A stretch of DNA of 64,000 nucleotides from Desulfoferrobacter suflitae (GCF_022603395.1 NZ_JAIBKA010000006.1:62001-126000), one strand, 5' to 3'. Shown: positions 33,850 through 43,993, counted from the first letter of the stretch. Notes: a model not told the origin generated them from the sequence alone. Made by a program: numbers and translations.

Positions 33850-35538
33850 CTAATTGAGCCTGACTTTGGCGTCTGCTATTTCGCCAAATACCTCGTTCAA
33901 CTCTTCTATTCCTCCCGATAATGATTGGACCGCTCTGGCCAGCTGGTCGGCAAACTGCCCGAGGTATTCATTGAGTGAAGTGCGGGTGCTTTTTTGATAG
34001 TCGGAGAGGCCCTCCTGCATCTGCGCAAAGATTCCATTGAGCCCTGCCCGAATGCTTTCAAACTGATGCACATAGTCGGAGGCCAGTTGTTCGGCCCTGC
34101 TCAACAGCATCTCCAGATTGGCAAAGGTACTCTGATTAAGATGGAGCATGCGATCACCGTACCTCTCCAGGTGCCTGCTGGCGGTATGGAGCGTATCACT
34201 GCCGGTCTTCAACCGGTCGCTGCTCTGCAGGATCTGGACGGAGACTGCCCCCATTGACTGCAATACGCTGGTCACTCTCCCCAGGGTGGAATCAACACCT
34301 TGGGTGAGCTCCTTCCCCTGATCAACAAGCGACTTGGACTGGGCAATGAGATCTTCCACAGTGCGGGCGTGCTGCTCCTGCCGGTCGAGGATTCCGGCCA
34401 GATTGTCATGGAAACATCGTGTCAGGGCTTCAATCTGCTCGACGCTCACCTTCGATGTCTCACGAACCAGGCTGTAAGAAGCCAGAGCCTGCTCATCCAC
34501 CTTCGCCGCCAAATTGTCCATGGCCTGTTTTTGCAAAGAGATGACCTGGCGGACTTCCTCCAAGAGGCGTGCGGAAGCCTGCTCGAAAATCGCGGCCGGC
34601 CCGTGACGGCGAGACTTGGTCTCGTCAACCGGTAAGTGCAGTTGCGCGACGACCTCATGAAACTGCCCGGAAAAATTGGATAAAGTCTTGGCCAGTGCCT
34701 CCACCTGCGCGGTTATTGCGTGAAAGTTTGAAGAGAACGAGGCCGAGGTGAAGCGAACCACCCGCACGAGCGATTCGAGTTTGTGCTTGTGCTCGATCGA
34801 TTCTTGCAGCAACTCACTCAGGATATTTCCCGGGGTCTTATGACCCCCCTGGTCCGATGCGACCAGGAAGAGCGGTTCGAGTGTCTCCTTCTGATAGTCC
34901 CTGGCCAGTCTCAATTCGTCCAACCGGGTCATTTTAAATTCTCTGTTCATGGATGAGCAGAGGCGCTGAATGCGCACCGCAATGCCATTCACTTGCCCCT
35001 TTTCAAACCAGCCGAACAGAATGGACAGCAGCATACCCCACAACGAGGTCACAAAGGCCGTGCTCATGCCCGCCAGCAGCGCCGCAATGCTCTGCCGAAT
35101 CTTAGCGACGGAATCCACGTCAAAAGCAGAGATGCCGAACGTGAGACCGACAAAGGTTCCAAGTATGCCCATCCCCACTAGAGTCGCCGGCACCGCCTGC
35201 CAGTAGCGCAGGTTCAGGTGCGGATCAATCAAGGTTTGCGCATTGAAATAATTCTCCGCATCTTCACAGGTCTTGCGGGGTTTGCCGCTTTCCCGCAGGA
35301 AGGTGCGCCAATAGTTGTCCCAGGATTCTCCAAGGAACGGATCTGCGGCGATAACCGAGGGAGAAAAATCCTGTGCGATGCGGTCGACGGATCGAGCCAT
35401 CTTGCTGCAGGAGCGCCACAGGACGGCTACTGAGACAGAAAAGTAGGCCAGCAGCGCAAAAACACCCCACGCCGTAATGGAGACCTGCTCGAAGGTCAAC
35501 AAAGCGTGGTACGGAGCCACAGTAGTCAGGATATCCAT
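33850..35538 (-). CDS. zorA: ZorA-like MotA/TolQ/ExbB-family proton-channel protein with long tail
   Basis: 562 residues. TM1 is at about 18-41. Residues 116-137 and 151-177 form the MotA/ExbB core: AVPATLVGMGILGTFVGLTFGISAF and LLAGMSTAFVTSLWGMLLSILFGWFEK. After residue 180 comes a 380-residue cytoplasmic tail of coiled-coil character. This long tail is the mark of ZorA, absent from MotA (about 290 residues) and ExbB; in E. coli ZorA it forms a filament that signals to effectors. First gene of zorA-zorB-zorC. A sigma-54-like element lies 111 nt upstream. Confidence 0.85.
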   Translation of the reverse strand: MDILTTVAPYHALLTFEQVSITAWGVFALLAYFSVSVAVLWRSCSKMARSVDRIAQDFSPSVIAADPFLGESWDNYWRTFLRESGKPRKTCEDAENYFNAQTLIDPHLNLRYWQAVPATLVGMGILGTFVGLTFGISAFDVDSVAKIRQSIAALLAGMSTAFVTSLWGMLLSILFGWFEKGQVNGIAVRIQRLCSSMNREFKMTRLDELRLARDYQKETLEPLFLVASDQGGHKTPGNILSELLQESIEHKHKLESLVRVVRFTSASFSSNFHAITAQVEALAKTLSNFSGQFHEVVAQLHLPVDETKSRRHGPAAIFEQASARLLEEVRQVISLQKQAMDNLAAKVDEQALASYSLVRETSKVSVEQIEALTRCFHDNLAGILDRQEQHARTVEDLIAQSKSLVDQGKELTQGVDSTLGRVTSVLQSMGAVSVQILQSSDRLKTGSDTLHTASRHLERYGDRMLHLNQSTFANLEMLLSRAEQLASDYVHQFESIRAGLNGIFAQMQEGLSDYQKSTRTSLNEYLGQFADQLARAVQSLSGGIEELNEVFGEIADAKVRLN

Positions 35539-35857
35539 GCAATCAACCCAACGTCACAATTTTGACATGATTCCGCTCGGGTCCGGTCTGCGCGATCCCG
35601 TGGCGAGCACAGAGCAGGACCATCCAATCACTCCACCACCTTGCATCTATCAAAATATGTGCCACCGACGGAACTGCACCCCGGGAATCGACCTGTGACC
35701 GTTTACGCCCTGCAGGATGTTTTTGTCGTTGTGGTTTTTTACCCGATGCTTTACCGGATCCATGGGGAAATAACGGTGGGAGACGGTACCGGAGCACTTT
35801 TCCGGATTGTACGGACAGCTGCCGGAGTGCTGCAGCGCGGCCGGTGTCGCGACGAGG
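35539..35857. other. Leader region of the zorABC-like operon
   Basis: About 320 nt without a gene, between the zorA start and the 3' end of the tandem-receiver gene on the same strand. It contains the near-consensus sigma-54 element at 35649-35664. A weaker GC-N10-CC match lies at 35748-35761. No terminator with a T tract was seen. Confidence 0.6.
35649..35664 (-). promoter_or_regulatory. Sigma-54-like promoter upstream of zorA
   Basis: On the minus strand TGGCACATATTTTGAT. The -24 box TGGCAC is perfect. The -12 box reads TTGAT in place of TTGCT, one mismatch at an important base. Spacing GG-N10-GA is right. Leader to the zorA ATG is about 100 nt. Confidence 0.42.
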
Positions 35858-36622
35858 CTACTGGTGATTCGACGGCTCCCGGGTTGTGCTGCAGAGCTCC
35901 AGGAGAACGGCTAAATCAAAAGGTTTCTGCAGAAAGGCGGCGGCACCTTTCTGCAGGCAGTGACAGGCGAGATCGGGGCGGGAATCAGCCGTCATGACTA
36001 TGACTATAGTGCGCGGCCATTTTTCACCAATAAGCGCTGCGATGGTATCTCCCCGCATGTCCGGCAGGTGATAATCGAGAACCACCCAATCATAGCTCCG
36101 CTCATTCAATCTATCCAAAGCCTGCCGACCGTCATAGGCGGTGTCGGCATGGTATCCCCGGTCGTCAAAAGCCTGCTTCAAGAGCAGTGCCAGGGTCCTG
36201 CTGTCATCGACGATCAAAACCCGCGGAGCACTATGGGCTCTTCCGTTGCGGAGCAGCCCGTGCACCTTGCGCATGAACGCTTTATCATCCAGGGGTTGCG
36301 GCAACAAGGCGTCGGCCCCGGCCTCGTTGACCATTGTGGCGATCAATTCGTCCGTGACCCGAGGCACCGCAACCACTATTGGAACACGGTGGTATGGCCG
36401 GTAGCGCCAAGAGCGCAGCAAGCGACACAGGCGTCGGCCGTCCATGTCGGGCAGATGGAGGTCTGTGACAATCAGATCGGGCACCTCCCCCAGGCCGAAG
36501 TAGCGGAGTGCTTCCTCTCCGCTGCCAAACGCCGTCGCATCAAGATCATGCTCTGCCATCAAGCGACGAAGCATGGTTCCTTCAGGTTCCCCGCCGATGA
36601 TGATCACCAATTTTTTTTTCAA
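35858..36622 (-). CDS. Tandem receiver-domain protein (REC-REC), first receiver degenerate
   Basis: 254 residues: two receiver domains and nothing else. Receiver 1 (1-122) keeps the phospho-acceptor Asp54 (VTDLHLPDMDG), but the acidic pocket that should read DDE is GGEP, and the Lys motif reads LLPQPLDD, so phosphorylation is unlikely. Receiver 2 (130-250) is complete: LIVDDSRTLALLL, VLDYHLPDMRG, VMTADS, LQKPF. It probably relays or sequesters phosphate in a chemotaxis-like pathway. Located between the chemoreceptor genes and zorA on the same strand. Confidence 0.88.
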   Translation of the reverse strand: MKKKLVIIIGGEPEGTMLRRLMAEHDLDATAFGSGEEALRYFGLGEVPDLIVTDLHLPDMDGRRLCRLLRSWRYRPYHRVPIVVAVPRVTDELIATMVNEAGADALLPQPLDDKAFMRKVHGLLRNGRAHSAPRVLIVDDSRTLALLLKQAFDDRGYHADTAYDGRQALDRLNERSYDWVVLDYHLPDMRGDTIAALIGEKWPRTIVIVMTADSRPDLACHCLQKGAAAFLQKPFDLAVLLELCSTTREPSNHQ

Positions 36623-36857
36623 TTAGAAAATCCTGTCATTGAGCAGAGCTGCAGTCGGCTTCCCTTCCTCGAACCTGCACGGGCCGGGAAAAACCCCGCC
36701 GCTACAGAGCATAAAGCATTTTCGGATCGGCCTCGTGGGAGACAGTCCACGCATCACCAATCCCTCTTTCCATCGAGGAGGAGAGGTCGGGCGCGGGAGG
36801 GTGATACGCCCACGCCTCAAGCCTCTCCCTTACAAGAGAAAGCCCATGGACACCCTC

Positions 36858-39821
36858 TTAAAACCGGTCCGGTGCATCATCTTCAAGGGGGATGGTCGGT
36901 CGGGAAGAGAACTCATCAGGCCCGGTCTTTTTCAACACAAACCTGTTTTTCCTTTCCTTCAGCCCGTTCCCATTGCCGTCAAGATCATCCATAACGCTTT
37001 TTGGTCTGAACTCCCGGGCGGCCCCATAGGCGTGCTTATTCAACCTGGCGGACTTTGTCTTTCTGCCATTTCCGGCAACGACCTGCTCAAGCTCTCCAAC
37101 ATAATCCTTCATTTGCTGGCTCTGGGCATTGAGCTCTTCAGCCGCAGAAGCAGATTCTTCCGCATTGGCGGCATTCTGCTGCACGACTTTATCCATTTCG
37201 CTCACCGCCTTGTTGACTTCTTCGATCCCCACCGCTTGCTCCTTGGAGGCAGCGGTGATTTCGGCAACCAATTCGGCGGCTTTGTTGGTAGTCATATTGA
37301 CTTTGGAGAAGGCCTCGGCGGTTTTTTTCACCAGTTCGGAGCCACCCCGGACTCTTTGTACCGTGCCCTCGATCAACATCGCCGTATTCTTGGCCGCTTC
37401 CGCCGAGCGCATGGCGAGATTGCGCACCTCGTCGGCCACCACCGCAAAGCCGGCCCCCGCTTCACCCGCGCGGGCGGCTTCAACCGCCGCGTTCAAAGCG
37501 AGCAGGTTTGTTTGAAAGGCGATCTCATCGATGGTTTTAATGATCTTCTGGGTTTCTTCGCTGGATTGCCGAACCTCCTCTATGGCCCGGGTAAGGTCGT
37601 GCATGGAAGTATTGGCAATTTGCACCACCTGTGCCGACTCGGACATCAGGGTGTTGGCCTGATCGGAGTTGTCTGCATTCCTCTTGGTCATGGAGGACAT
37701 CTCCTCCAAAGCGGAAGAAGTCTCCTCGATGGAGGCGGCCTGCTGCGAAGCCCCTTCGGCCACCGACTGGCTGGAGGAAGAGACTTCATCGGCAGCCGCC
37801 GAGACTTGCTGAATTCCCTCGCGCATGCCTCCCACAATCCGCAATAGCGGCTTGGCGATGCTGTTGCTGGAAAAAAACCCAACCAGGCTTCCCATGAGCA
37901 CCATCGCGCCAATGGCAATGGCAAGAATCCAGCTCAGGCGCGATGTTTCCTGTTGGGCGCTGGCTTTGATGCTGTCCGCCATCTCGAAAAATTCACTGAG
38001 GGGGCAGGTTGCGGCAATGCTGTAAATCCTTTCTCCAACTCGCAGAGGCGCGTAGGAAACCTCCTTATCCAACCCCTCGAAGGTGTAGGTGCCGACACCC
38101 TGTTCACCGGCGAGCATCTTATTTCTCACGATTTCGGCCAGTTCCCCGTATTCGGCATTGCCGATGTTGACAGGGTTGGTGAGGTCGTACTTGGGGTGAC
38201 TGACCAGCACTCCTTCCTCGTTGATGATGTAGGAATATCCGGTCTTGCCGTACACATGATTTTTGAGCAACTGCCAGGCCAGGCTCCAATCAAGGTTCAA
38301 CACAACGACCCCTTTATACGTCTCTCCCTGATGGACGGGGCAGGCGAAGCGCATCTCCGGTTTGCCGGTATTGGCGGCAAGCACCACGCCGGAATTAAAC
38401 ATCTCTCCGCTCTTGAGGTCCAAACAGGCTTTGAACCAACCCTCTTGAGCCTTGGACCCCAAACTCTCGGAGAAATGTCCTTGCTTCAGGTTGACCACTT
38501 CTTTGCCGTTCTCATCGACATAGCGAATTTGGTTATAGACGGGAATTCTTTTGCCATCCGTCTCAATGTGGCTGGTATCATGCAGCGCTTCCATTTCGGA
38601 TTTCAAAAGCGCCATGGAAACCTCCGCCGCCTGCTGCGAAAATTCCTCCCAATAGCCGCTGGCGCAAACGATCCAGTCCCAAGCGGGAAAATATCCGTAA
38701 GAAACGAATTTGTCCTTGCCTTCCCACTGGTAGGACAATGATTTGATTTGACCAGCCTCTCGTTCATTCAGTATCGTTGAAAAAATTCCAAGGTTGAGGT
38801 CCGAGATGACATTTTTCCCCACCAGATCGGCACGCGGGTGCATGATGAGGTACCCCTGCGAATCCATGATGAAGGGATAACCCGACCGGCCTATTTTGAG
38901 ACTCTTTATACTATCGTTCAAGCGGCTGTTCTGCTGTTCCTTGAGTCCGGCATACAGCATGCCCGTCAGCTTCCCCGTCTGGTCGTGCAGCGGCTGGTAA
39001 GCCACAGTGTACCAATCATCGCCCACCAGCTCCCTGCCCCGGTACGTTTCTCCATGGATGACTTTTTCCAGAACGGGGTTCGGCCTGCCGTCCGCTCCCA
39101 TCGCCGCAATGAATATCGCGCCGGCGCGCGTGCCGTCGGCGTTGCGAGCACTCGTGGCCACTCGCAGCATATCCCCCTGCGCATTGATTGTTTGAAAAAT
39201 GCTGTAGGTCCCTCCAGCCAGTTTTTCCACATCGTCGACGACAGGCACATGCTTTGCCCGGGCTCGATGAGGATCGAAATAGATTTCGCCCAGCTGGAGA
39301 ATCGGCAGGGTAATCTGCTGCTGCGTTTGAGTGTGTTGATCGATTGCCGTCCAACTGGAGGAGAGAGAAGTCCGTGTGGGCGATCCATAAGACTCGACCA
39401 GATGCGCGATGACCGCCAGGTTGCCGTTCAACTGCCGTTGCAGGAGATCCTGCTGGATAATGCAGCTGTCGATGAGTCCCGCTACGATCCGGTGCACTTC
39501 TCTGGAGGCCAGTTCGTTGAGCACCTCATTCTTACCCACCGTCGAATCCAGGTAATTCTTCATATTGGCGGAAGCCGCCAGCTGTAATACGTTGCTCTCA
39601 GCCTTATCGATCAATGCGGTTATTTTTTCTTGATCGGCCAGCAGACCATTGGAAAGACTTTCCTGGGCCTGTTTTTCCAATCCCGAATAGGAAAGATTCA
39701 GGACGTTGCCGGAAAACGAATTGAGCTGCCACAGGTTGAATCCTCCGATGAGCAGGACCGGCAAAGCAGTCAATGCCACGCAGACGACAATCAGTTTCAC
39801 CTTGAGGGACAATCTATGCAT
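36858..39821 (-). CDS. Large methyl-accepting chemotaxis protein with multi-Cache sensor
   Basis: 987 residues. TM1 is at about 9-29, and a very large periplasmic part (about 30-630) ends at TM2 near 632-655. The periplasmic part holds a Cache3-Cache2-type unit: [68 protein letters not shown] further dCache-like unit follows ([19 protein letters not shown]). The cytoplasmic hairpin tip is near 765-800 ([36 protein letters not shown]). There is no clear HAMP. The C-terminus (APDRF) is not a CheR-tether pentapeptide. SD AGGAGG is 14-19 nt upstream, with GGAGA nearer. Confidence 0.93.
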   Translation of the reverse strand: MHRLSLKVKLIVVCVALTALPVLLIGGFNLWQLNSFSGNVLNLSYSGLEKQAQESLSNGLLADQEKITALIDKAESNVLQLAASANMKNYLDSTVGKNEVLNELASREVHRIVAGLIDSCIIQQDLLQRQLNGNLAVIAHLVESYGSPTRTSLSSSWTAIDQHTQTQQQITLPILQLGEIYFDPHRARAKHVPVVDDVEKLAGGTYSIFQTINAQGDMLRVATSARNADGTRAGAIFIAAMGADGRPNPVLEKVIHGETYRGRELVGDDWYTVAYQPLHDQTGKLTGMLYAGLKEQQNSRLNDSIKSLKIGRSGYPFIMDSQGYLIMHPRADLVGKNVISDLNLGIFSTILNEREAGQIKSLSYQWEGKDKFVSYGYFPAWDWIVCASGYWEEFSQQAAEVSMALLKSEMEALHDTSHIETDGKRIPVYNQIRYVDENGKEVVNLKQGHFSESLGSKAQEGWFKACLDLKSGEMFNSGVVLAANTGKPEMRFACPVHQGETYKGVVVLNLDWSLAWQLLKNHVYGKTGYSYIINEEGVLVSHPKYDLTNPVNIGNAEYGELAEIVRNKMLAGEQGVGTYTFEGLDKEVSYAPLRVGERIYSIAATCPLSEFFEMADSIKASAQQETSRLSWILAIAIGAMVLMGSLVGFFSSNSIAKPLLRIVGGMREGIQQVSAAADEVSSSSQSVAEGASQQAASIEETSSALEEMSSMTKRNADNSDQANTLMSESAQVVQIANTSMHDLTRAIEEVRQSSEETQKIIKTIDEIAFQTNLLALNAAVEAARAGEAGAGFAVVADEVRNLAMRSAEAAKNTAMLIEGTVQRVRGGSELVKKTAEAFSKVNMTTNKAAELVAEITAASKEQAVGIEEVNKAVSEMDKVVQQNAANAEESASAAEELNAQSQQMKDYVGELEQVVAGNGRKTKSARLNKHAYGAAREFRPKSVMDDLDGNGNGLKERKNRFVLKKTGPDEFSSRPTIPLEDDAPDRF

Positions 39822-39938
39822 GAGCTCTCCGGACCTCCTTTTTGATGGTTTGATGGCTTGAGCCTGGCGCTGCAGCTGCCCGCACTCCAGGCAACCTCAG
39901 GTCATTTCCCGAATGTTTGCGGCATGCTCTGCCTTGAA

Positions 39939-41942
39939 CTAAAAATCCTTGAAATCCGATTCCTGGAACGGAATCATCTGCTCCGGCCGAATCGCGGGTG
40001 AGCGACTGTCCGCCACCCTTTTTCTGCCGTTGTCTGCTGCACCGACTGTTTTTTCTTTAAGCACAGCAAACGCTTGCGTGGTTTGCTGGTGCCGGCTCTT
40101 TTTCCCGGTTTTCGCCCCTTGCCCGCCGTTTCCTCCCACCAGCGCGGTGAGCTTCCCGACGAACTCTTTCATTTGAACGGCCTGGGCGTTGAGCTGTTCA
40201 GAGGAAGAAGCCGTCTCTTCGGCGTTTGCGGCGCTCTGCTGCACCACCTTGTCCATATCCGCAATGGCTCGATTGACCTGTTCGATGCCCTGGGCCTGTT
40301 CTTCCGAAGCCGCAGTGATCTCACTGACCAGCTCGCCGGCCCGCTTGGAAGTTTCGGCCAGCTTCTGAAAGGCCTGGTTGGTATCATTGGTGATGTCGGA
40401 ACCCTCACCGATGCGCTTCACCGATTCGGCAATGAGATCGGCGGTGGTCTTGGCGGCTTCAGCGGCACGCATGGCCAAATTGCGCACCTCATCGGCAACC
40501 ACCGCGAAGCCGGCCCCCGCCTCCCCGGCACGCGCCGCTTCAACCGCTGCATTGAGAGCCAGCAGGTTGGTTTGGAAGGCAATTTCGTCGATCGTCTTAA
40601 TGATTTTCTGGGTTTCTTCGCTGGCCTTGGAAATGTCCGCCATCGAAGTGGTCAGCTGCCCCATCGCCCGAGTGGCCTGGTCGACGATCTTGAAGGTCTC
40701 GCGCATCAACGCATCGGCTTCCTTGGCATTGCCTGCGTTCTGCCGGGTCATGGAGGCCATTTCCTCAAGGGCGGACGAGGTTTCCTCCAGTGAAGCCGCC
40801 TGCTCGGAGGCCCCTTCGGCCAGTTGCTGACTTGCCGAGGATACCTGGGTGGAAGCGGAAGCGACCTGTTCGGACCCTTCACTGACCCCGGAAATGACCT
40901 GGTTGAGCGGACGCGTGATGGAAAGACTCAGAATGATACCGAGCGCAAGTGCCAAAAGGGTGCCCGCAACCATGGCGGCGGCGGCAAACCAGCGGGAGCT
41001 GTCGGAATCCTGCCGGGCGGCCCCCATGGACTGTTTGACGGCATCCGCGTTGACCTGCCTGAGCTTTTTCAGCAGTCCGAGTGCCACCACCTGCTTTTCG
41101 CGGGAATCCTCCATCGCCACCTGCTCCATAGCCTGGTAGAGCTCGCCTGCCCTGGCAGCCTCGTTCTGCATCTTGCGCAATTCAGCAAAGACCAGATCGG
41201 CGGACGGCATCATTTCACCGCTCACCACAATGGCCGCCGCCTGCTTGTCTCCATTGGCCATGGCCTGCTTGACCTTGGCAACGCACTCATGAAAATGGGC
41301 ATGGGAGAACCCTATTTTTTCAACCGCTGCCGTGAGGGTTGGATTGTCGATCTTCAAACCCGCCATCCACTTTCCGAAATTGCAGGCAGTCGGGTCCTCT
41401 CCCCCCTCGAAAGCTTTACCGTTCACAATCAAGGCAAAACAATCACTCAACAGCCGGTAATGATCAGCGCGGAAGGTTTCGAGCCGGCGGGAAAATTCCA
41501 GCGGGTTGGTAATGCCCGAACTTTCCAACTCTTTAGTCAACGTGAAAAAGCGATTGTTGACCTCTTTCCACGCGCCTACCACCGGCACAAACTGCTGCCA
41601 CAACCGGGCTTCTTCATCCGTTTGCGGCAGCGCTTCGTAAATCTTCCAGGCATTTTCATAGCCCTTCCGCGCCTCGGCAATATTGTCGTACTGCCTTTGT
41701 CGGGCAGCACTGTCGAGGTTGGGATCGAGCAGGGTCCTCTGCGCAACCCTCACGCTTTCCATATTCTTTTCTATATCCTGCAAACTCACGATGCTCGGCA
41801 GGCGCACCCTGCCAATTGCATCGAGGTGGCCGCCCAGATTGCCGATGGCGTTCCATCCTATGAAGCCGACAACCAGTGAAATGAGTGCAACCAGAGCAAA
41901 ACTAACGATCAACTTGGTACTGAGCTGGATGTTTTTGAGCAT
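39939..41942 (-). CDS. Methyl-accepting chemotaxis protein with periplasmic CZB zinc-binding domain
   Basis: 667 residues. TM1 at about 10-32, periplasmic domain 33-330, TM2 about 331-353, HAMP-like link, and signalling hairpin tip near 455. The periplasmic part has a four-helix-bundle start and a chemoreceptor zinc-binding (CZB) motif: HYRLLSDC at about 160, then [10 protein letters not shown], then SHAHFHECV near 215, giving the His/Cys ligand set. The C-terminus ends in SDFKDF, which fits the deltaproteobacterial CheR/CheB tether. ATG 41942 has GGGGAGG 6 nt upstream; a longer frame to 42080 lacks support. Confidence 0.92.
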   Translation of the reverse strand: MLKNIQLSTKLIVSFALVALISLVVGFIGWNAIGNLGGHLDAIGRVRLPSIVSLQDIEKNMESVRVAQRTLLDPNLDSAARQRQYDNIAEARKGYENAWKIYEALPQTDEEARLWQQFVPVVGAWKEVNNRFFTLTKELESSGITNPLEFSRRLETFRADHYRLLSDCFALIVNGKAFEGGEDPTACNFGKWMAGLKIDNPTLTAAVEKIGFSHAHFHECVAKVKQAMANGDKQAAAIVVSGEMMPSADLVFAELRKMQNEAARAGELYQAMEQVAMEDSREKQVVALGLLKKLRQVNADAVKQSMGAARQDSDSSRWFAAAAMVAGTLLALALGIILSLSITRPLNQVISGVSEGSEQVASASTQVSSASQQLAEGASEQAASLEETSSALEEMASMTRQNAGNAKEADALMRETFKIVDQATRAMGQLTTSMADISKASEETQKIIKTIDEIAFQTNLLALNAAVEAARAGEAGAGFAVVADEVRNLAMRAAEAAKTTADLIAESVKRIGEGSDITNDTNQAFQKLAETSKRAGELVSEITAASEEQAQGIEQVNRAIADMDKVVQQSAANAEETASSSEQLNAQAVQMKEFVGKLTALVGGNGGQGAKTGKKSRHQQTTQAFAVLKEKTVGAADNGRKRVADSRSPAIRPEQMIPFQESDFKDF

Positions 41943-42136
41943 TGAAGACCTCCCCGGGGTGCTGATCAAAACCAACAATTCACCATGTGGAACACCTTGC
42001 CTGCAGCGCACAAAGTATTCTGAATTAGTATCGGGAAGAGGGGTGACCAACTTGAGTGAAAAATAGCTGGAAAGGAACATTTGTTCCCGGCATTGGGGCT
42101 GCAGGCTCTTTGCGAGCCCTCACTCCACCTCGCGGA

Positions 42137-43750
42137 TCACACTGCCACCGTCCTGTTTCTGCCCAGCTGCTTGGCCTGGTAGAGGGCCCTGTCGATCCGC
42201 TGAAAAAGAACCCCCTCATCCTTATCTGCGGGGCATGCCTGGGAAACGCCGACACTGATGGTGAGAGGGATGTTTTTGCCTCGCCAGCGAAAACGAATGT
42301 TTGCAAGCGTGCGACGCAGCTTCTCGCCCACCAGGTAGGCGCCCTCGCGGTCTACGCCCGGCAGCAGGACGACGAACTCTTCTCCGCCGTAACGCGCCAT
42401 AAAGTCCGACCCACGCAGAATCGGCCTGAAGCGCTGGATCATTTCCCTCAGGCACTTGTCCCCTGCTGCATGGCCGTATTGGTCATTGATGCCCTTAAAG
42501 TGATCCACGTCAAACAGCAGCAGTGAGAATCTGTGACCGTAGCGGCTGAAGCGCTGCATCTCCTGCTTGAGACGCTGCTCGTATGCTCTCCGGTTGTAAA
42601 TGCCGGTCAACGGATCCAGCAGTGTCTCACGTTCCAAAGCCGTCGTTCGAGAGCGAGCGTTCTCTATCTCCTGCCGGACGTGCCGCAGATTTTGCTCCAG
42701 CGCCTGTTTTTCCAGCATGGCCGCCTGCCAGCGCCGTTCCTCCTCCCTGCGCTTGCGATCCAGAATATCCTTGAGCGAAGCCAGGCGGGAATTGACAAAT
42801 CCCCTGAACTCGACAAGCGTGCTGCTGCTACGGGCGTTGCGCTTGAGTTCTTCTATCTGCCCGTCGAGCAGGCTGTTGAATTTTCGACTTGAATCTTGCG
42901 ACTCGGCATCCATCGAGAAGGAAGCCGCAATCTGTCGTTCAATCTGCGAAAGATTGACGCCCAAATCGCCAATGAAGGCGGTGAGCAGGGATCTTTCTTC
43001 TGCTATGGACGCGGAAAACTCTTCAATGATAGCCATCACCTGCTCATTTAACGAGAACAATTGCCGGACACCTCGAGTTTCGCAGATCCGCTGCAGCAAT
43101 TGGTCACGCCGGCGCGAAAAAACTTCACTGTCTTGCAGGGGAAGTGAACTCAAAATATCCACATACAACTGCTGCATCTGCTGACCGTCCAGCTCTGTGG
43201 CCTCTCGCGGCTGCCCTGCGCTGGCATCGCGCCCGAGCAATTTTTTCCAGAAGCCGTTTCGGTTGTGACTCCTGCCGCCAGCCTTGAAGTCCTCCTGCAG
43301 CACCGCACGTTTAAGGGCTTGAAGGCACTCTTCAAGAGAGTCCAAGGCGATTTCACCTCTGAGTTTGCTCTTGAGCTCCGCAAGGGCTTTCCCGACATTC
43401 TCGCTTTCTTCGCATTCCAGCAGGTTTGCCAGCGTGAGCAGAGCACGCCTGGTGAATTCCTGGCCTTCCACATATTGCCTGTGGAGCTCTTCCGCCGCCC
43501 ACAGCGTCCTGCTTTCCTGCTTGCGCATCTCCTCCGTGGAATCCCTGTCATCGGCCCGGGTGCGGCATGCGCCGCATGACGCCTTCGGTTGTTTCCCGTT
43601 GCCGCTGGAACCCTCAGCCAACAACCGTTCGAAATCCTCTCTGGCGCATAACGCCCGACTCATGGATCTGATCGTCAGAGGTTGCTGGCTGGCCGAAAGA
43701 TCGTGCAGAGTCTCGATAATGATCTCGGAAATACGTTCTACCACGCCCAT
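42137..43750 (-). CDS. GGDEF diguanylate cyclase
   Basis: 537 residues, soluble. The first 360 residues are helical with a coiled coil (about 280-370) and no sensor domain that I can name. The GGDEF domain (about 375-535) is complete: DPLTGIYNRRAYEQRL, FDVDHFKGINDQYGHAAGD, and the active site RYGGEEFVVLLPG. The inhibitory site RxxD five residues before GGEEF is present as RGSD-like (RGSDFMARYGGEEF). It should make c-di-GMP, which the two PilZ proteins in the window could bind. A sigma-54 promoter lies about 110 nt upstream. Confidence 0.93.
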   Translation of the reverse strand: MGVVERISEIIIETLHDLSASQQPLTIRSMSRALCAREDFERLLAEGSSGNGKQPKASCGACRTRADDRDSTEEMRKQESRTLWAAEELHRQYVEGQEFTRRALLTLANLLECEESENVGKALAELKSKLRGEIALDSLEECLQALKRAVLQEDFKAGGRSHNRNGFWKKLLGRDASAGQPREATELDGQQMQQLYVDILSSLPLQDSEVFSRRRDQLLQRICETRGVRQLFSLNEQVMAIIEEFSASIAEERSLLTAFIGDLGVNLSQIERQIAASFSMDAESQDSSRKFNSLLDGQIEELKRNARSSSTLVEFRGFVNSRLASLKDILDRKRREEERRWQAAMLEKQALEQNLRHVRQEIENARSRTTALERETLLDPLTGIYNRRAYEQRLKQEMQRFSRYGHRFSLLLFDVDHFKGINDQYGHAAGDKCLREMIQRFRPILRGSDFMARYGGEEFVVLLPGVDREGAYLVGEKLRRTLANIRFRWRGKNIPLTISVGVSQACPADKDEGVLFQRIDRALYQAKQLGRNRTVAV

Positions 43751-43859
43751 TGAACTGTTCCCTTTCTACCACTGCAACGGCAGTCTTTTCCCGCACCCCG
43801 GCGCAGACTGTCCGAGAATTGAGTTAGGGTGTAAAGCCTAGTGAGACACCTCGGGTAGA

Positions 43860-43875
43860 AGCAAAACCGAGACCA
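43860..43875 (-). promoter_or_regulatory. Sigma-54-type promoter upstream of the GGDEF gene
   Basis: Minus strand TGGTCTCGGTTTTGCT: GG-N10-GC exact, -12 box TTGCT perfect, -24 box TTGG perfect but without the following CAC. Expected start near 43849, about 100 nt before the ATG. Confidence 0.55.
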
Positions 43876-43993
43876 AATTGGCAACACAGCGAGGCACGAA
43901 TAGCTCTTCAATGTCCAGGCAATGCAAGTCGAGAGTGTCCCGGGGCGCTGTATGCGCCATACACATGGGTCACGTCAGGCGCACTGCCGGTAA

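Noticed and set aside
31582-35538. Plain flagellar MotAB stator genes
   Set aside because: ZorA-like protein has a 380-residue tail and three membrane segments, and the operon has a third EH-type gene. Ordinary MotA (about 290 aa, four spans) does not fit.
35858-39821. A helicase or nuclease effector gene upstream of the Zor-like genes
   Set aside because: The upstream genes are a tandem receiver and a chemoreceptor. No Walker A, DEAD/DEAH or HNH motif was seen in any gene near the operon.
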